Source: CAYLRY01 sp964386535
GTDB taxonomy: Bacteria; Chloroflexota; Dehalococcoidia; Dehalococcoidales; UBA3254
Direction of reading: 5' to 3'
Assembly: GCA_964386535.1 (NCBI GenBank)
Contig: CAYLRY010000025.1
Coordinates: 1-41,035, forward strand
DNA length: 41,035 nucleotides
Positions 22,758 to 30,590 of the stretch are shown piece by piece. The position numbers were made by a program, and so were the translations under genes. Under the pieces are notes generated by a model. The model was not told the DNA's origin. It searched no databases and was given only the letters and a program-made list of their open reading frames with translations. Positions within the stretch are counted from its first letter, which is position 1. Every line of letters begins with the position of its first letter.

Positions 22758-24926
22758 ATGAAACCAATGGAAATTTTGCAGCAAATTAAGTACCAGCCTG
22801 CCAAAGTTAACGGAGGGTACACCGACCGCATCCTGAGAGTTGATCTGGAAAATCCCAAAATATCCATACAGGAACTCTTTCCCGGTTTCAAAGAAAAATA
22901 TACCGGAGGCCGTGGATACGCCTTGAAGCTTATCTGGGATGAGACGGACTCCAAAACTCATTATGATAGTCCAGAAAATCTGCTGGTCATGGCCAGCGGG
23001 CCTCTGGGGAATGAACCCGGATTCCCGGGTACAGGGAAATTCATCACAGGTACAATTTCGCCTCTGACCGACACTTTTATTGATTCCAATATCGGCGGAC
23101 ATTTTGGGCCGCTGCTAAAATTGGCCGGATTTGATGCGCTGGCAATAAGGGGTATCTCACCAAAAGACGTAATCTTGATCATTGACGGAGATGCAGGGAC
23201 TATCAGCCTTGCCGATTGTCCGGTTTATGATCTTGAGAAAGACAAAGGCGCCCTATCTTTCGGTCATAGCCTGCTGTCTGAAATCAGCGGCGGCACACTC
23301 ACGGACAACCTGGCGGCAGTGGTGGCTGGAAATGGCGCCTGCCATTCACGGTTTGGAATCATTAATAGTCTATTTTTTGATCGACGGCGTAACCGGCTTC
23401 GTGCGAAACAGGCAGGCCGGGGCGGTACAGGCACAGTGATGCGCTTCAAAGGTCTGCGCGCTATCACAGTTCATTCCAGTCTACCAAGGGCCAACGGCAA
23501 CAATGCTGTAAACAAAGAACTGGTGCGCCAGGCCGGATCCAGACTGAAAGATGTGTTGTCCAAAGGCGATCAGGTACAGATGCATATGGCTGACTGGGGC
23601 ACTACCGGACTTTGCGAATATATGGACAAATTCCATATTTTCCCCATCAATAACTATCAATATGGACAACACCCTGAATCTCCCAAATTATTTGGCAGTG
23701 TCTTTTTGGATAAATACTTCTCCAGGAAAATGCCGGACGGCTGCTACTATGGGTGCAATCTGGCCTGCACAAAAGGTTCTGAAAATGTAAAACTCACTCG
23801 CGGGCCTCTGGCCGGATTGTATGTTAATATCGATGGTCCTGAATACGAAACTGTCGGCGCTATCAGCAACATGGGGATTTTTGATCCTCAATTTGTTATG
23901 GAGTACAACTGGTACTGCGATGAATACAGTCTGGATACCATCTCTACCGGAGTGACCATTGCCTTTTTCATGGAATGTGTTGAACGTGGTTTTCTTGAAG
24001 TTGCGGATATTGGGTATAACCTGAGATTCGGCAATATCGAAGCCGCCGACAGGCTGCTGCATGAAATCGCCTTGGGCGAAGGTTTCGGTAAAATCGCCGG
24101 ACAGGGAATTGCCAGAGGTAAAAAATGGGTGGCAGGGAAATATGCAGCCAGGCGCCATATGCCGGAGGAAGAAGTTTTACACGAATTGAATAAATTTGCT
24201 ATGGAAGTTAAAGGGCTCGAGTTTTCCATGTATGTCACCAAGGAATCGCTGGCGCAGCAAGGCGGTTACGGTTTCGCGCTAAAGGGCCCTCAGCATGATG
24301 AAGCCTGGCTTATCTTTATCGACCAGGTACATAAGGAAATACCCACCTTCGAACAAAAAGCCAGCGCTTTGAAATGGTTCCCTTTGTTGAGAACCTGGTT
24401 TAATGCTGCCGGGTTGTGTAAATTGCCCTGGATTGATGTACGAAATCCTGAAGCCGCCAACACTCCCGAACCGGCTAAAAATATGCCAACTCTGGCGCTT
24501 TATGTAGATTATTTAAACGGTACTACAGGCAACCATAAAAGCCTGGAAGATATTTTATTCGACTCGGAAAGATTGTATATTCTACAAAAATTAATCAACC
24601 TCCGACATAATAAAGGCCTGCGCGCTGATGATCAAATCCCTCTGCGAGCCATGTCTCCGGTATTTCTAAATGAATACCAGGCACGGGAAGAGTACTATAC
24701 CGATTGGTTGAAAGCCAACTCCGGAAATGTACCGCTTCCTGAAAGCAAGGAACAAAGGCTGGACATGTTGATAAATAAGAGACTGGAAGCCTACCAGAAA
24801 CTCTGTGATGTCGTCTATGAAGAAAAAGGATTTACTTCTGAGGGAATTCCCAAACGCGAAACTGTAATCAAATTTGATCTATTGGATAAACAGGCCGGCG
24901 AGTTGCTGAAAAAATACGGAGTCTAA
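22758..24926 (+). CDS. Aldehyde:ferredoxin oxidoreductase-family enzyme (tungsten-pterin)
   Basis: Large cytoplasmic oxidoreductase of 722 residues, longer than the roughly 605 of the Pyrococcus enzyme. The AOR N-terminal domain shows GGRGYALKLIW (50-60), LLVMASGPLGN, NIGGHFGPLLKLAGFDALAIRG and AGRGGTGTVMRFKGLRAI, which bind the bis-pterin cofactor. The 4Fe-4S ligands are C329, C333 and C337 (CYYGCNLAC) plus C554 (AAGLCKLPW). This C-x3-C-x3-C spacing differs from the classical C-x2-C-x3-C. The metal is probably tungsten. Family reactions link an acid/aldehyde or aromatic acyl couple to ferredoxin, and the substrate here is unknown. It is followed by hypF after 61 bp, opposite the Hdr-Mvh operon, so it could use ferredoxin reduced by that complex. 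Confidence 0.9.
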   Translation: MKPMEILQQIKYQPAKVNGGYTDRILRVDLENPKISIQELFPGFKEKYTGGRGYALKLIWDETDSKTHYDSPENLLVMASGPLGNEPGFPGTGKFITGTISPLTDTFIDSNIGGHFGPLLKLAGFDALAIRGISPKDVILIIDGDAGTISLADCPVYDLEKDKGALSFGHSLLSEISGGTLTDNLAAVVAGNGACHSRFGIINSLFFDRRRNRLRAKQAGRGGTGTVMRFKGLRAITVHSSLPRANGNNAVNKELVRQAGSRLKDVLSKGDQVQMHMADWGTTGLCEYMDKFHIFPINNYQYGQHPESPKLFGSVFLDKYFSRKMPDGCYYGCNLACTKGSENVKLTRGPLAGLYVNIDGPEYETVGAISNMGIFDPQFVMEYNWYCDEYSLDTISTGVTIAFFMECVERGFLEVADIGYNLRFGNIEAADRLLHEIALGEGFGKIAGQGIARGKKWVAGKYAARRHMPEEEVLHELNKFAMEVKGLEFSMYVTKESLAQQGGYGFALKGPQHDEAWLIFIDQVHKEIPTFEQKASALKWFPLLRTWFNAAGLCKLPWIDVRNPEAANTPEPAKNMPTLALYVDYLNGTTGNHKSLEDILFDSERLYILQKLINLRHNKGLRADDQIPLRAMSPVFLNEYQAREEYYTDWLKANSGNVPLPESKEQRLDMLINKRLEAYQKLCDVVYEEKGFTSEGIPKRETVIKFDLLDKQAGELLKKYGV

Positions 24927-24987
24927 GGAAATCAGGTATAATTATCTTAGAATAGAGGATGATTATACAGACTGAAGGTATTCAGTT

Positions 24988-27294
24988 TTGACCAGGGCGC
25001 AGGCATTGAGAATCCAGGTTAGGGGTATGGTTCAGGGAGTTGGTTTCCGCCCCTTTATTTTCCGTTTAGCCGGAGAATACGGACTAACTGGCCGGGTATA
25101 TAATACATCAGGGGACGTTACTATTCTGGCGGAAGGCCAGCCTGAAGCCCTGGCAGGTTTTTTAACCAGCCTGCGGCGAAGTCCACCTGCCCAGGCTCAT
25201 ATAGAGTCAGTTTCCAAGACTGAAGTACCTTTCGTGGGGTACTCATCTTTTCAAATCAGTGATAGCTGGATCCAGGAGGGAGATTTTCAACTGGTATCCC
25301 CTGATCTGGCCATCTGCTATGACTGCCGTAAAGAGATACTGGATCCTCGCTGCCGCCGGTACCGCTATGCATTCACTAATTGTACCAACTGCGGGCCGCG
25401 CTTTACCATAATTGAAGATATCCCGTATGACCGCCCGCGCACAACCATGCGGTCTTTTCAAATGTGCCCTGACTGCCGGCATGAATACGATGACCCATCA
25501 GACCGCCGTTTTCACGCTCAACCCATCGCCTGTCCTGTCTGTGGCCCCCACCTAGAACTGGTAGATTCATACAGGAAAGTAATTCCGGTTGAAGATGTTA
25601 TATCTTCAGCCTCTCAGCTGTTGAAAGAAGGCCGGATATTAGCCATTAAAGGCCTGGGAGGATTTCTTTTAGCCTGTGATGCTACCAGTGAAAAAGCGGT
25701 AAATTTACTGCGTGTACGTAAAAAGCGTCCGGCTAAACCTCTGGCGGTCATGGTTAAAGATGTAAATGAAGCCCACCGGTATGCCTGGATTTCTCAACAG
25801 GAAGAAGATGTATTGAGTTCTCCGGCAGCGCCTATCGTGCTACTCAGAAGGCGGGAAGGGACACACCTTGCCCCCGGGATAGCCCCTGGACTGAAATACC
25901 TTGGCCTGATGCTGCCATCAACGCCGCTTCAACTTCTTTTATCTCAAGATACCGGCCTGCCGCTGGTCATGACCAGCGGCAATCTCAGCGAAGAACCTAT
26001 TGCAAAAGATAATGAAGAAGCCCTGGCCAGGCTGAACGGTATCTCTGATTATTTTATCCTGCACAACCGGGATATTTACTCCCGCTATGATGATAGTGTG
26101 GTTCTTGTTGAGCAGGATCAATCAAGGATGGTGCGCCGGGCCCGGGGGTTTGCTCCATTCCCTGTACATCTACCTTTTAATTCCAGACCAGTGCTGGGAT
26201 GCGGCGCGGATTTGAAAAACACTTTTTGTATAACTCGCGATGACTATGCCTTTATCAGCCAGTTTACAGGTGACATGGAGCATGAAAAAACCCTGGAGAT
26301 ATACGAGCGTACCGTAAAATTATATGAAAGGCTTTTCCGGATTCAACCAGAAATCATCGCCTGTGATATGCACCCTGATTATCTGTCTTCCAGATGGGCT
26401 GAAAACAAAGCCGGGGAATGCCGGCTGCCGCTACTTCAGGTTCAACATCACCATGCTCATATTGCCAGTTGCCTGGTGGACAATGGAATCCAGGAGCCTG
26501 TGATAGGAGTGGCGTTGGACGGTTCCGGGTGGGGTCTGGACAATAAGATTTGGGGCAGTGAATTCATGATAGCCGGCTATTCCGGTTTTCAGCGTAGAGC
26601 ACATCTGGAATATCTGCCTCTACCTGGAGGCAACCTGGCTATTCAAAAGCCTTACCGTACGGCGGCTGGCTACCTTTATACGCTCCTGGGCCAACCAGCT
26701 TTCAATCTGGATTTGCCCTGCTTCCAGAACATAGATATGGTAGAATTAGAATTGATAAAACAACAGGTTGACCAGAAAATCAATTCCCCTCTTACCTCCA
26801 GTTGTGGACGGCTATTTGATGCGGTTTCCTCTCTGCTAGGGATTAGGCAGGAGATTGAATATGAAGGGCAGGCTGCTATTGAACTGGAAATGGCAGCGGC
26901 TGAGGATTTGTTTCAGGAAAGCTATCCTTACCGGCTGGAAATAAGCCGGGAAATAATACAAGTGCGGCTTAGTGACTTATTCTCAGCTATTATTACAGAC
27001 TTAAAGCAAAATGTGGTAAAAGAGATTATCGCTGCTCGTTTTCATAATACCCTTGCAGCCGTCATCCGGGCGGTCTGCCGGCAGCTTTCTCAAGAAACCG
27101 GCATCAAACTGGTAGCCCTGAGCGGTGGGGTATTCCAGAACCGGCGGCTGCTGAACCAGGTCAGTGATGGTCTTAAAGAAGACGGACTTGCTCCACTACT
27201 GCATTCCAGCATTCCTTGCAACGACGGGGGTATATCTCTTGGGCAGGCTGCTATTGCGGCTTTTGATACAAAATTAAAAATGTGTGAGACATGA
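24988..27294 (+). CDS. hypF: Carbamoyltransferase HypF, [NiFe]-hydrogenase maturation
   Basis: Makes the thiocarbamate on HypE from carbamoyl phosphate, the source of the CN ligands of the [NiFe] site. All modules are seen in 768 residues. The acylphosphatase domain carries VQGVGFRPFIFRLA (15-28). Two zinc fingers are CxxC-x18-CxxC (C110/113/132/135 and C160/163/182/185). The YrdC-like domain runs from about 201 to 385 (IKGLGGFLLACDAT). The Kae1-like carbamoyltransferase domain has VQHHHAHIASC, GVALDGSGWG and SGGVFQNRRLL. The start is a TTG with GAAGG upstream. It is the first hyp gene after the AOR, and the hypCDE group follows beyond a hairpin. Expression with the opposing hydrogenase is expected. 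Confidence 0.96.
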   Translation: MTRAQALRIQVRGMVQGVGFRPFIFRLAGEYGLTGRVYNTSGDVTILAEGQPEALAGFLTSLRRSPPAQAHIESVSKTEVPFVGYSSFQISDSWIQEGDFQLVSPDLAICYDCRKEILDPRCRRYRYAFTNCTNCGPRFTIIEDIPYDRPRTTMRSFQMCPDCRHEYDDPSDRRFHAQPIACPVCGPHLELVDSYRKVIPVEDVISSASQLLKEGRILAIKGLGGFLLACDATSEKAVNLLRVRKKRPAKPLAVMVKDVNEAHRYAWISQQEEDVLSSPAAPIVLLRRREGTHLAPGIAPGLKYLGLMLPSTPLQLLLSQDTGLPLVMTSGNLSEEPIAKDNEEALARLNGISDYFILHNRDIYSRYDDSVVLVEQDQSRMVRRARGFAPFPVHLPFNSRPVLGCGADLKNTFCITRDDYAFISQFTGDMEHEKTLEIYERTVKLYERLFRIQPEIIACDMHPDYLSSRWAENKAGECRLPLLQVQHHHAHIASCLVDNGIQEPVIGVALDGSGWGLDNKIWGSEFMIAGYSGFQRRAHLEYLPLPGGNLAIQKPYRTAAGYLYTLLGQPAFNLDLPCFQNIDMVELELIKQQVDQKINSPLTSSCGRLFDAVSSLLGIRQEIEYEGQAAIELEMAAAEDLFQESYPYRLEISREIIQVRLSDLFSAIITDLKQNVVKEIIAARFHNTLAAVIRAVCRQLSQETGIKLVALSGGVFQNRRLLNQVSDGLKEDGLAPLLHSSIPCNDGGISLGQAAIAAFDTKLKMCET

Positions 27295-27319
27295 TTGGGT
27301 ATTTTCTCCTTTTGGTAAT

Positions 27320-27353
27320 AATCCCCCTTTTTTAAAAAGGGGTTAGGGGGATT
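27320..27353 (+). repeat. Imperfect palindrome with two alternative hairpins
   Basis: AATCCCCC (27320-27327) can pair with GGGGGATT (27346-27353). Alternatively CCCCTTTTT (27324-27332) pairs with AAAAAGGGG (27334-27342). The outer form is followed by TTCC, the inner by TTAG. It sits 25 bp after hypF and may terminate it or be a member of a dispersed repeat family, because related sequence occurs at 30483-30576. Confidence 0.65.
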
Positions 27354-27410
27354 TTCCTGTTAGCCCAATTACGTTCATTTTAGCTTGATTAATAAAATCA
27401 GGAGATGACT

Positions 27411-27638
27411 ATGTGTCTGGCTATACCGGTAAAAATAGTATCTATTAATGGTGAAGAGGCGGAAGTGGAATCCGGCGGAATTAAATACCAGGCCAATATC
27501 TGCCTGACTCCCGGTGTTAAAATAGGCGATTATGTTCTACTGCATACCGGATATGCTATCAGCATAATAGATAAAGAAGAAGCCCAAAAAACCCTGGCTA
27601 TGCTCCAGGAAATGGAAGTCCTGGCCATCGATGAATAA
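27411..27638 (+). CDS. hypC: Hydrogenase maturation chaperone HypC
   Basis: Small chaperone that carries the Fe(CN)2CO unit together with HypD. The start is at 27411, not at the upstream in-frame ATG at 27405. AGGAG lies 6 nt before 27411, and only this start gives the family-defining MCLAIPVKI. Its Cys2 is the iron ligand once Met1 is removed. The rest is a typical HypC beta barrel (EEAEVESGGIKYQANI, VGDYVLLHTGYAI-like, DKEEAQKTLAML), 75 residues in all. It overlaps hypD by 8 bp, so coupling is strong. Confidence 0.96.
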   Translation: MCLAIPVKIVSINGEEAEVESGGIKYQANICLTPGVKIGDYVLLHTGYAISIIDKEEAQKTLAMLQEMEVLAIDE

Positions 27639-28710
27639 TCAGGATATTGCCTTAGCCCAAAAACTGGTCCACAGCATCTGTAGCCATTCTACCCGTCCCG
27701 TACGGCTGATGGAGTTCTGCGGCGGACATACGGTAGCTATATTGAAAAACGGCCTGCGCCAGCTTTTACCGGATGCTGTCGAATTGTTTTCCGGTCCGGG
27801 CTGCCCTGTTTGTGTGACTCCAGCTTCAGACATAGACAAAATCATCGCCCTATCCCGGCAAACGGGCATCATAGTGGCCACCTTCGGAGACCTGATGCGG
27901 GTACCCGGCAGCCTTGGCAGCCTTCAGCAAAGCAGGGCGGAAGGTAATGATATCCGGGTAGTTTATTCAGCACTGGAAGCCCTGGATTTAGCCAGGCAAT
28001 ATCCCGATCAAAAGGTCGTTATGATCGGCATCGGCTTTGAAACTACGGCGCCGACTATCGCGGCTTCAGTACTACAGGCTCAGCGAGAAAGTTTATTTAA
28101 TTATGCCGTCCTTTCAATGCATAAGCTCACACCGCCGGTTATAAGGACTATTCTGGAAGCCGGCACAGCCAGCATCCAGGGAATCATCTGCCCTGGGCAT
28201 GTCAGCGCTATTATAGGCTCAAAACCCTATGAGTTCATCCCTAAAAGCTATGGGGTTAGCTGCGCAGTAACCGGCTTCGAACCGTTAGATATTCTGCTCG
28301 GCGTGGACATGCTAGTTAAGCAGATTGAAAGCCGGCAACCCAGGGTAGAAACAGCCTACAGCCGCGCTGTGCGTCTAGAGGGCAACAGCAAAGCCCTTGA
28401 ACTTATGGATAAGGTATTTGAGGTTTCTTCCTCTGAATGGCGAGGAATAGGTTCTGTGGCGAAAAGCGGACTCACCTTGAAGCAGCAGTATAGTGACTTT
28501 GACGCAGAAAAGATATTTGAATTACCTGTAGTAGAATCCTGCCAAGTTCCTGGGTGTATTTGTGGTGAGATATTACAGGGAATCAAGAGACCGTCAGAGT
28601 GCTCTCTTTTCCGGCGCATATGCACACCTGAGGACCCTGTGGGACCCTGTATGGTATCTGCAGAAGGTGCTTGTTCAGCCTATTATTTTTACGGAGAAAA
28701 TCATGGATAG
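27631..28710 (+). CDS. hypD: Hydrogenase maturation protein HypD
   Basis: Redox 4Fe-4S scaffold on which the CN and CO ligands are attached to iron with HypC. 359 residues. The catalytic cysteines are in EFCGGHTVAI (Cys30) and GPGCPVCVTP (Cys58, Cys61), with the same spacing as in the structurally known archaeal HypD. GFETTAPT and the CPGHVSAIIGS segment are conserved. The C-terminal Fe-S ligands are in QVPGCICGEILQG, ECSLFRRIC and GPCMVSAEGAC. It overlaps hypC at its start and hypE at its end (8 bp each), forming a tight hypCDE unit. Confidence 0.97.
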   Translation: MNNQDIALAQKLVHSICSHSTRPVRLMEFCGGHTVAILKNGLRQLLPDAVELFSGPGCPVCVTPASDIDKIIALSRQTGIIVATFGDLMRVPGSLGSLQQSRAEGNDIRVVYSALEALDLARQYPDQKVVMIGIGFETTAPTIAASVLQAQRESLFNYAVLSMHKLTPPVIRTILEAGTASIQGIICPGHVSAIIGSKPYEFIPKSYGVSCAVTGFEPLDILLGVDMLVKQIESRQPRVETAYSRAVRLEGNSKALELMDKVFEVSSSEWRGIGSVAKSGLTLKQQYSDFDAEKIFELPVVESCQVPGCICGEILQGIKRPSECSLFRRICTPEDPVGPCMVSAEGACSAYYFYGENHG

Positions 28711-29707
28711 ACAGATCCTGCTGGCTCACGGCAGCGGGGGGAAAAAGAGCCATGAACTGATCGATAAAACCCTCTACCCGTTCCTGGCCAATCCATTATT
28801 GGCCAGGATGGATGACTCGGCTGTATTGGATTGTAACGGCAGACTGGCTTTTACCACCGATAGCTTCGTGGTCAACCCGCTTTTCTTTCCTGGCGGTGAT
28901 ATCGGCAAGCTGGCGGTCTGCGGTACAATTAACGACTTGTGTATGGTAGGAGCCCGGCCGCTGTATTTGAGTCTGGCCCTGATCATCGAAGAAGGACTGC
29001 TCATGGAGGAACTAGAAAAGGTAATGGCTTCCATCGGACGGACGGCAGAAGAGGCCGGGGTCAAGATCATTACAGGCGATACCAAGGTGGTCAACCACGG
29101 CAGCGCGGATAAGCTTTTTATCAACACCTCCGGTATCGGTATCATTGAGCCGGGAATTCATATTTCTGGTTCCCGTGCCCGTCCGGGGGATAAAGTAATC
29201 CTTAGCGGCTCTATTGGAGACCACGGGGTGGCTGTCCTGGCTGCAAGGCAGAATTTGCGCCTTAAGATCCCCACTGAAAGCGACTGTGCACCTTTGAACT
29301 CACTGACGGCCGCTATGCTGGAATACCGGGAAGCCGTACATTCGTTACGTGATCCCACCCGCGGCGGACTGGCTACTACCCTTAACGAACTGTCTGCTCA
29401 ATCTAATGTCAGTATCCGGATTCATGAAGAACGCATCCCGGTCAAAGAGTCGGTTAAAACAGCCTGCGATATGCTGGGTCTTGATCCATTGTACGTGGCC
29501 AACGAAGGGAAGCTGGTAGCTATAGTATCACAGGAATCTGCCCAGGATGTACTTGAAACCATGCAGCGTAATCGTTATGGAACTGATAGTGCCATTATAG
29601 GAGAAGTTGCGGAAAAATGCTCTATCCCGGTAGTGCTGGAAACCAGATTGGGAGCTTCCCGGGTGATAGAGATGCTCAGCGGGGAACTCCTGCCGAGGAT
29701 TTGTTAA
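28703..29707 (+). CDS. hypE: Hydrogenase maturation protein HypE
   Basis: ATP-dependent dehydratase that converts the HypF-installed carbamoyl group to a thiocyanate on its own C-terminal Cys. I place the start at the ATG at 28703 (MDRQILLAHGSGGKKSHELI), which has GGAG 8 nt upstream and overlaps hypD by 8 bp. An upstream in-frame codon at 28562 falls inside hypD and is not used. The PurM-like motifs MDDSAVLDCNGRLAFTTDSFVV, GTINDLCMVGARPLYLSL and RDPTRGGLATTLNELS are all present. The 334-residue protein ends exactly in the canonical PRIC tail (Cys334). After it, transcription runs towards the convergent hydrogenase operon. Confidence 0.97.
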   Translation: MDRQILLAHGSGGKKSHELIDKTLYPFLANPLLARMDDSAVLDCNGRLAFTTDSFVVNPLFFPGGDIGKLAVCGTINDLCMVGARPLYLSLALIIEEGLLMEELEKVMASIGRTAEEAGVKIITGDTKVVNHGSADKLFINTSGIGIIEPGIHISGSRARPGDKVILSGSIGDHGVAVLAARQNLRLKIPTESDCAPLNSLTAAMLEYREAVHSLRDPTRGGLATTLNELSAQSNVSIRIHEERIPVKESVKTACDMLGLDPLYVANEGKLVAIVSQESAQDVLETMQRNRYGTDSAIIGEVAEKCSIPVVLETRLGASRVIEMLSGELLPRIC

Positions 29708-30002
29708 TTCAAACAAGAATACGCGTAATTTTCTTTACAGAAAAGATCAAAAGCTATTCTCTATCTCTGGGCCTTTGGTGACAAAGATGAACAGGCTCAC
29801 CAGCATTTTACCGAAGCTGGCATGATATTTATTGATGAGACTAACAAAATGATAACCGCAGAAGACGTATTAAGCGAATATGTTGGTATCAGTCATATCA
29901 TGAAAATATCTACCAAGTCTATTAAAATCATATTCGGAAGAAGTAGTTGGAATCCCTAAATGAGTGCAATAATAGCTGGCTTGTACCGCCCTGACAGCCG
30001 CC
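29708..30002. other. Convergent junction between hypE and the hydrogenase protease gene
   Basis: 295 bp in which two opposite transcripts meet. There is no strong terminator. The plus strand has a stop-free run at 29729-29959 (76 codons), with text such as DEQAHQHFTEAGMIFID and AEDVLSEYVGISHIMK. It looks protein-like, but the first ATG is at 29822 and it has no ribosome site, so it may be a remnant of a lost gene. I do not recognise it. Confidence 0.45.
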
Positions 30003-30458
30003 TTATCCCTCCACCAACCTGACGACCTCCTCGACACAGAGTGGGATTGCCTTTTTAACACCAGGAGTGCATTGCTCACTAAAGGTTTCTACATCTTCGA
30101 CTCCAATGGCGAAGATGCTGATTTCCTCGGGCAAATCGAGGCCTATTTTCTTCCCCAGATCGATAAATCCCGTAAAATTGATGCCATGGGTTGAATTCAA
30201 GTGGCGGGCTTTATCCAGGCTGTCCGGGGTAAGCCGGAAAATCTGACCTGCTTCAACTTTATCCATCAGGATGGCATCAATGATGATGACCCGGTCAAAA
30301 CCCACCAGAAGATCCAGCAGGTTAATACCACCCGATTCGGTCGCCATGACTGTAACATCCGGACGGTTTATTCTCCGCTTCAGTTCTGCGGCGATATAAA
30401 GTCCAACTGCATCATCGGTCAGTATAGAATTACCCAGACCAAGGATTAATGTCCTCAT
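30003..30458 (-). CDS. [NiFe]-hydrogenase maturation protease (HyaD/HycI family)
   Basis: Nickel-dependent endopeptidase that removes the C-terminal tail of the large subunit after nickel insertion. 151 residues begin with LILGLGNSILTDDAVGL. The expected metal ligands are Asp16, Asp61 (VIIIDAILMDK) and His91 (NSTHGINF), matching the acidic/Asp/His triad of E. coli HycI and HybD. The C-terminus IFAIGVEDVETFSEQCTPGVKKAI is conserved. It is 132 bp after mvhA on the same strand, in the right place to process MvhA. That gap holds a palindromic repeat pair. Confidence 0.93.
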   Translation of the reverse strand: MRTLILGLGNSILTDDAVGLYIAAELKRRINRPDVTVMATESGGINLLDLLVGFDRVIIIDAILMDKVEAGQIFRLTPDSLDKARHLNSTHGINFTGFIDLGKKIGLDLPEEISIFAIGVEDVETFSEQCTPGVKKAIPLCVEEVVRLVEG

Positions 30459-30482
30459 CTACGGGTAAAATCCCTCTCTACC

Positions 30483-30576
30483 TCTCCCTTTGTAAAAGGA
30501 AAATAACATCATCGCCAATGCTGGTTCAGGTCCGGTATGGATATAACTCCGCTCCTCACACTTTTTAAAAGGGAGA
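30483..30576. repeat. 94-bp element with 16-bp imperfect terminal inverted repeats
   Basis: TCTCCCTTTGTAAAAG (30483-30498) and CTTTTTAAAAGGGAGA (30561-30576) match inverted in 14 of 16 positions. The whole sits between mvhA and the protease gene. The internal part shows no gene. It could be a MITE/REP-like element or a decayed repeat. The arms share the TTTTTAAAAGGG core with the palindrome at 27320-27353. Confidence 0.5.
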
Positions 30577-30590
30577 TCCCCAAACCCTAT

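Noticed and set aside
22758..24926. Assigning the AOR to benzoyl-CoA reductase (BamB)
   Set aside because: Cysteine spacing and length hint at that branch, but no BamC or other Bam genes accompany it, so only the family is given.
28562..28702. A longer hypE starting inside hypD
   Set aside because: The upstream part is out of frame with the HypE family, and the ATG at 28703 has a good ribosome site and the usual N-terminus.
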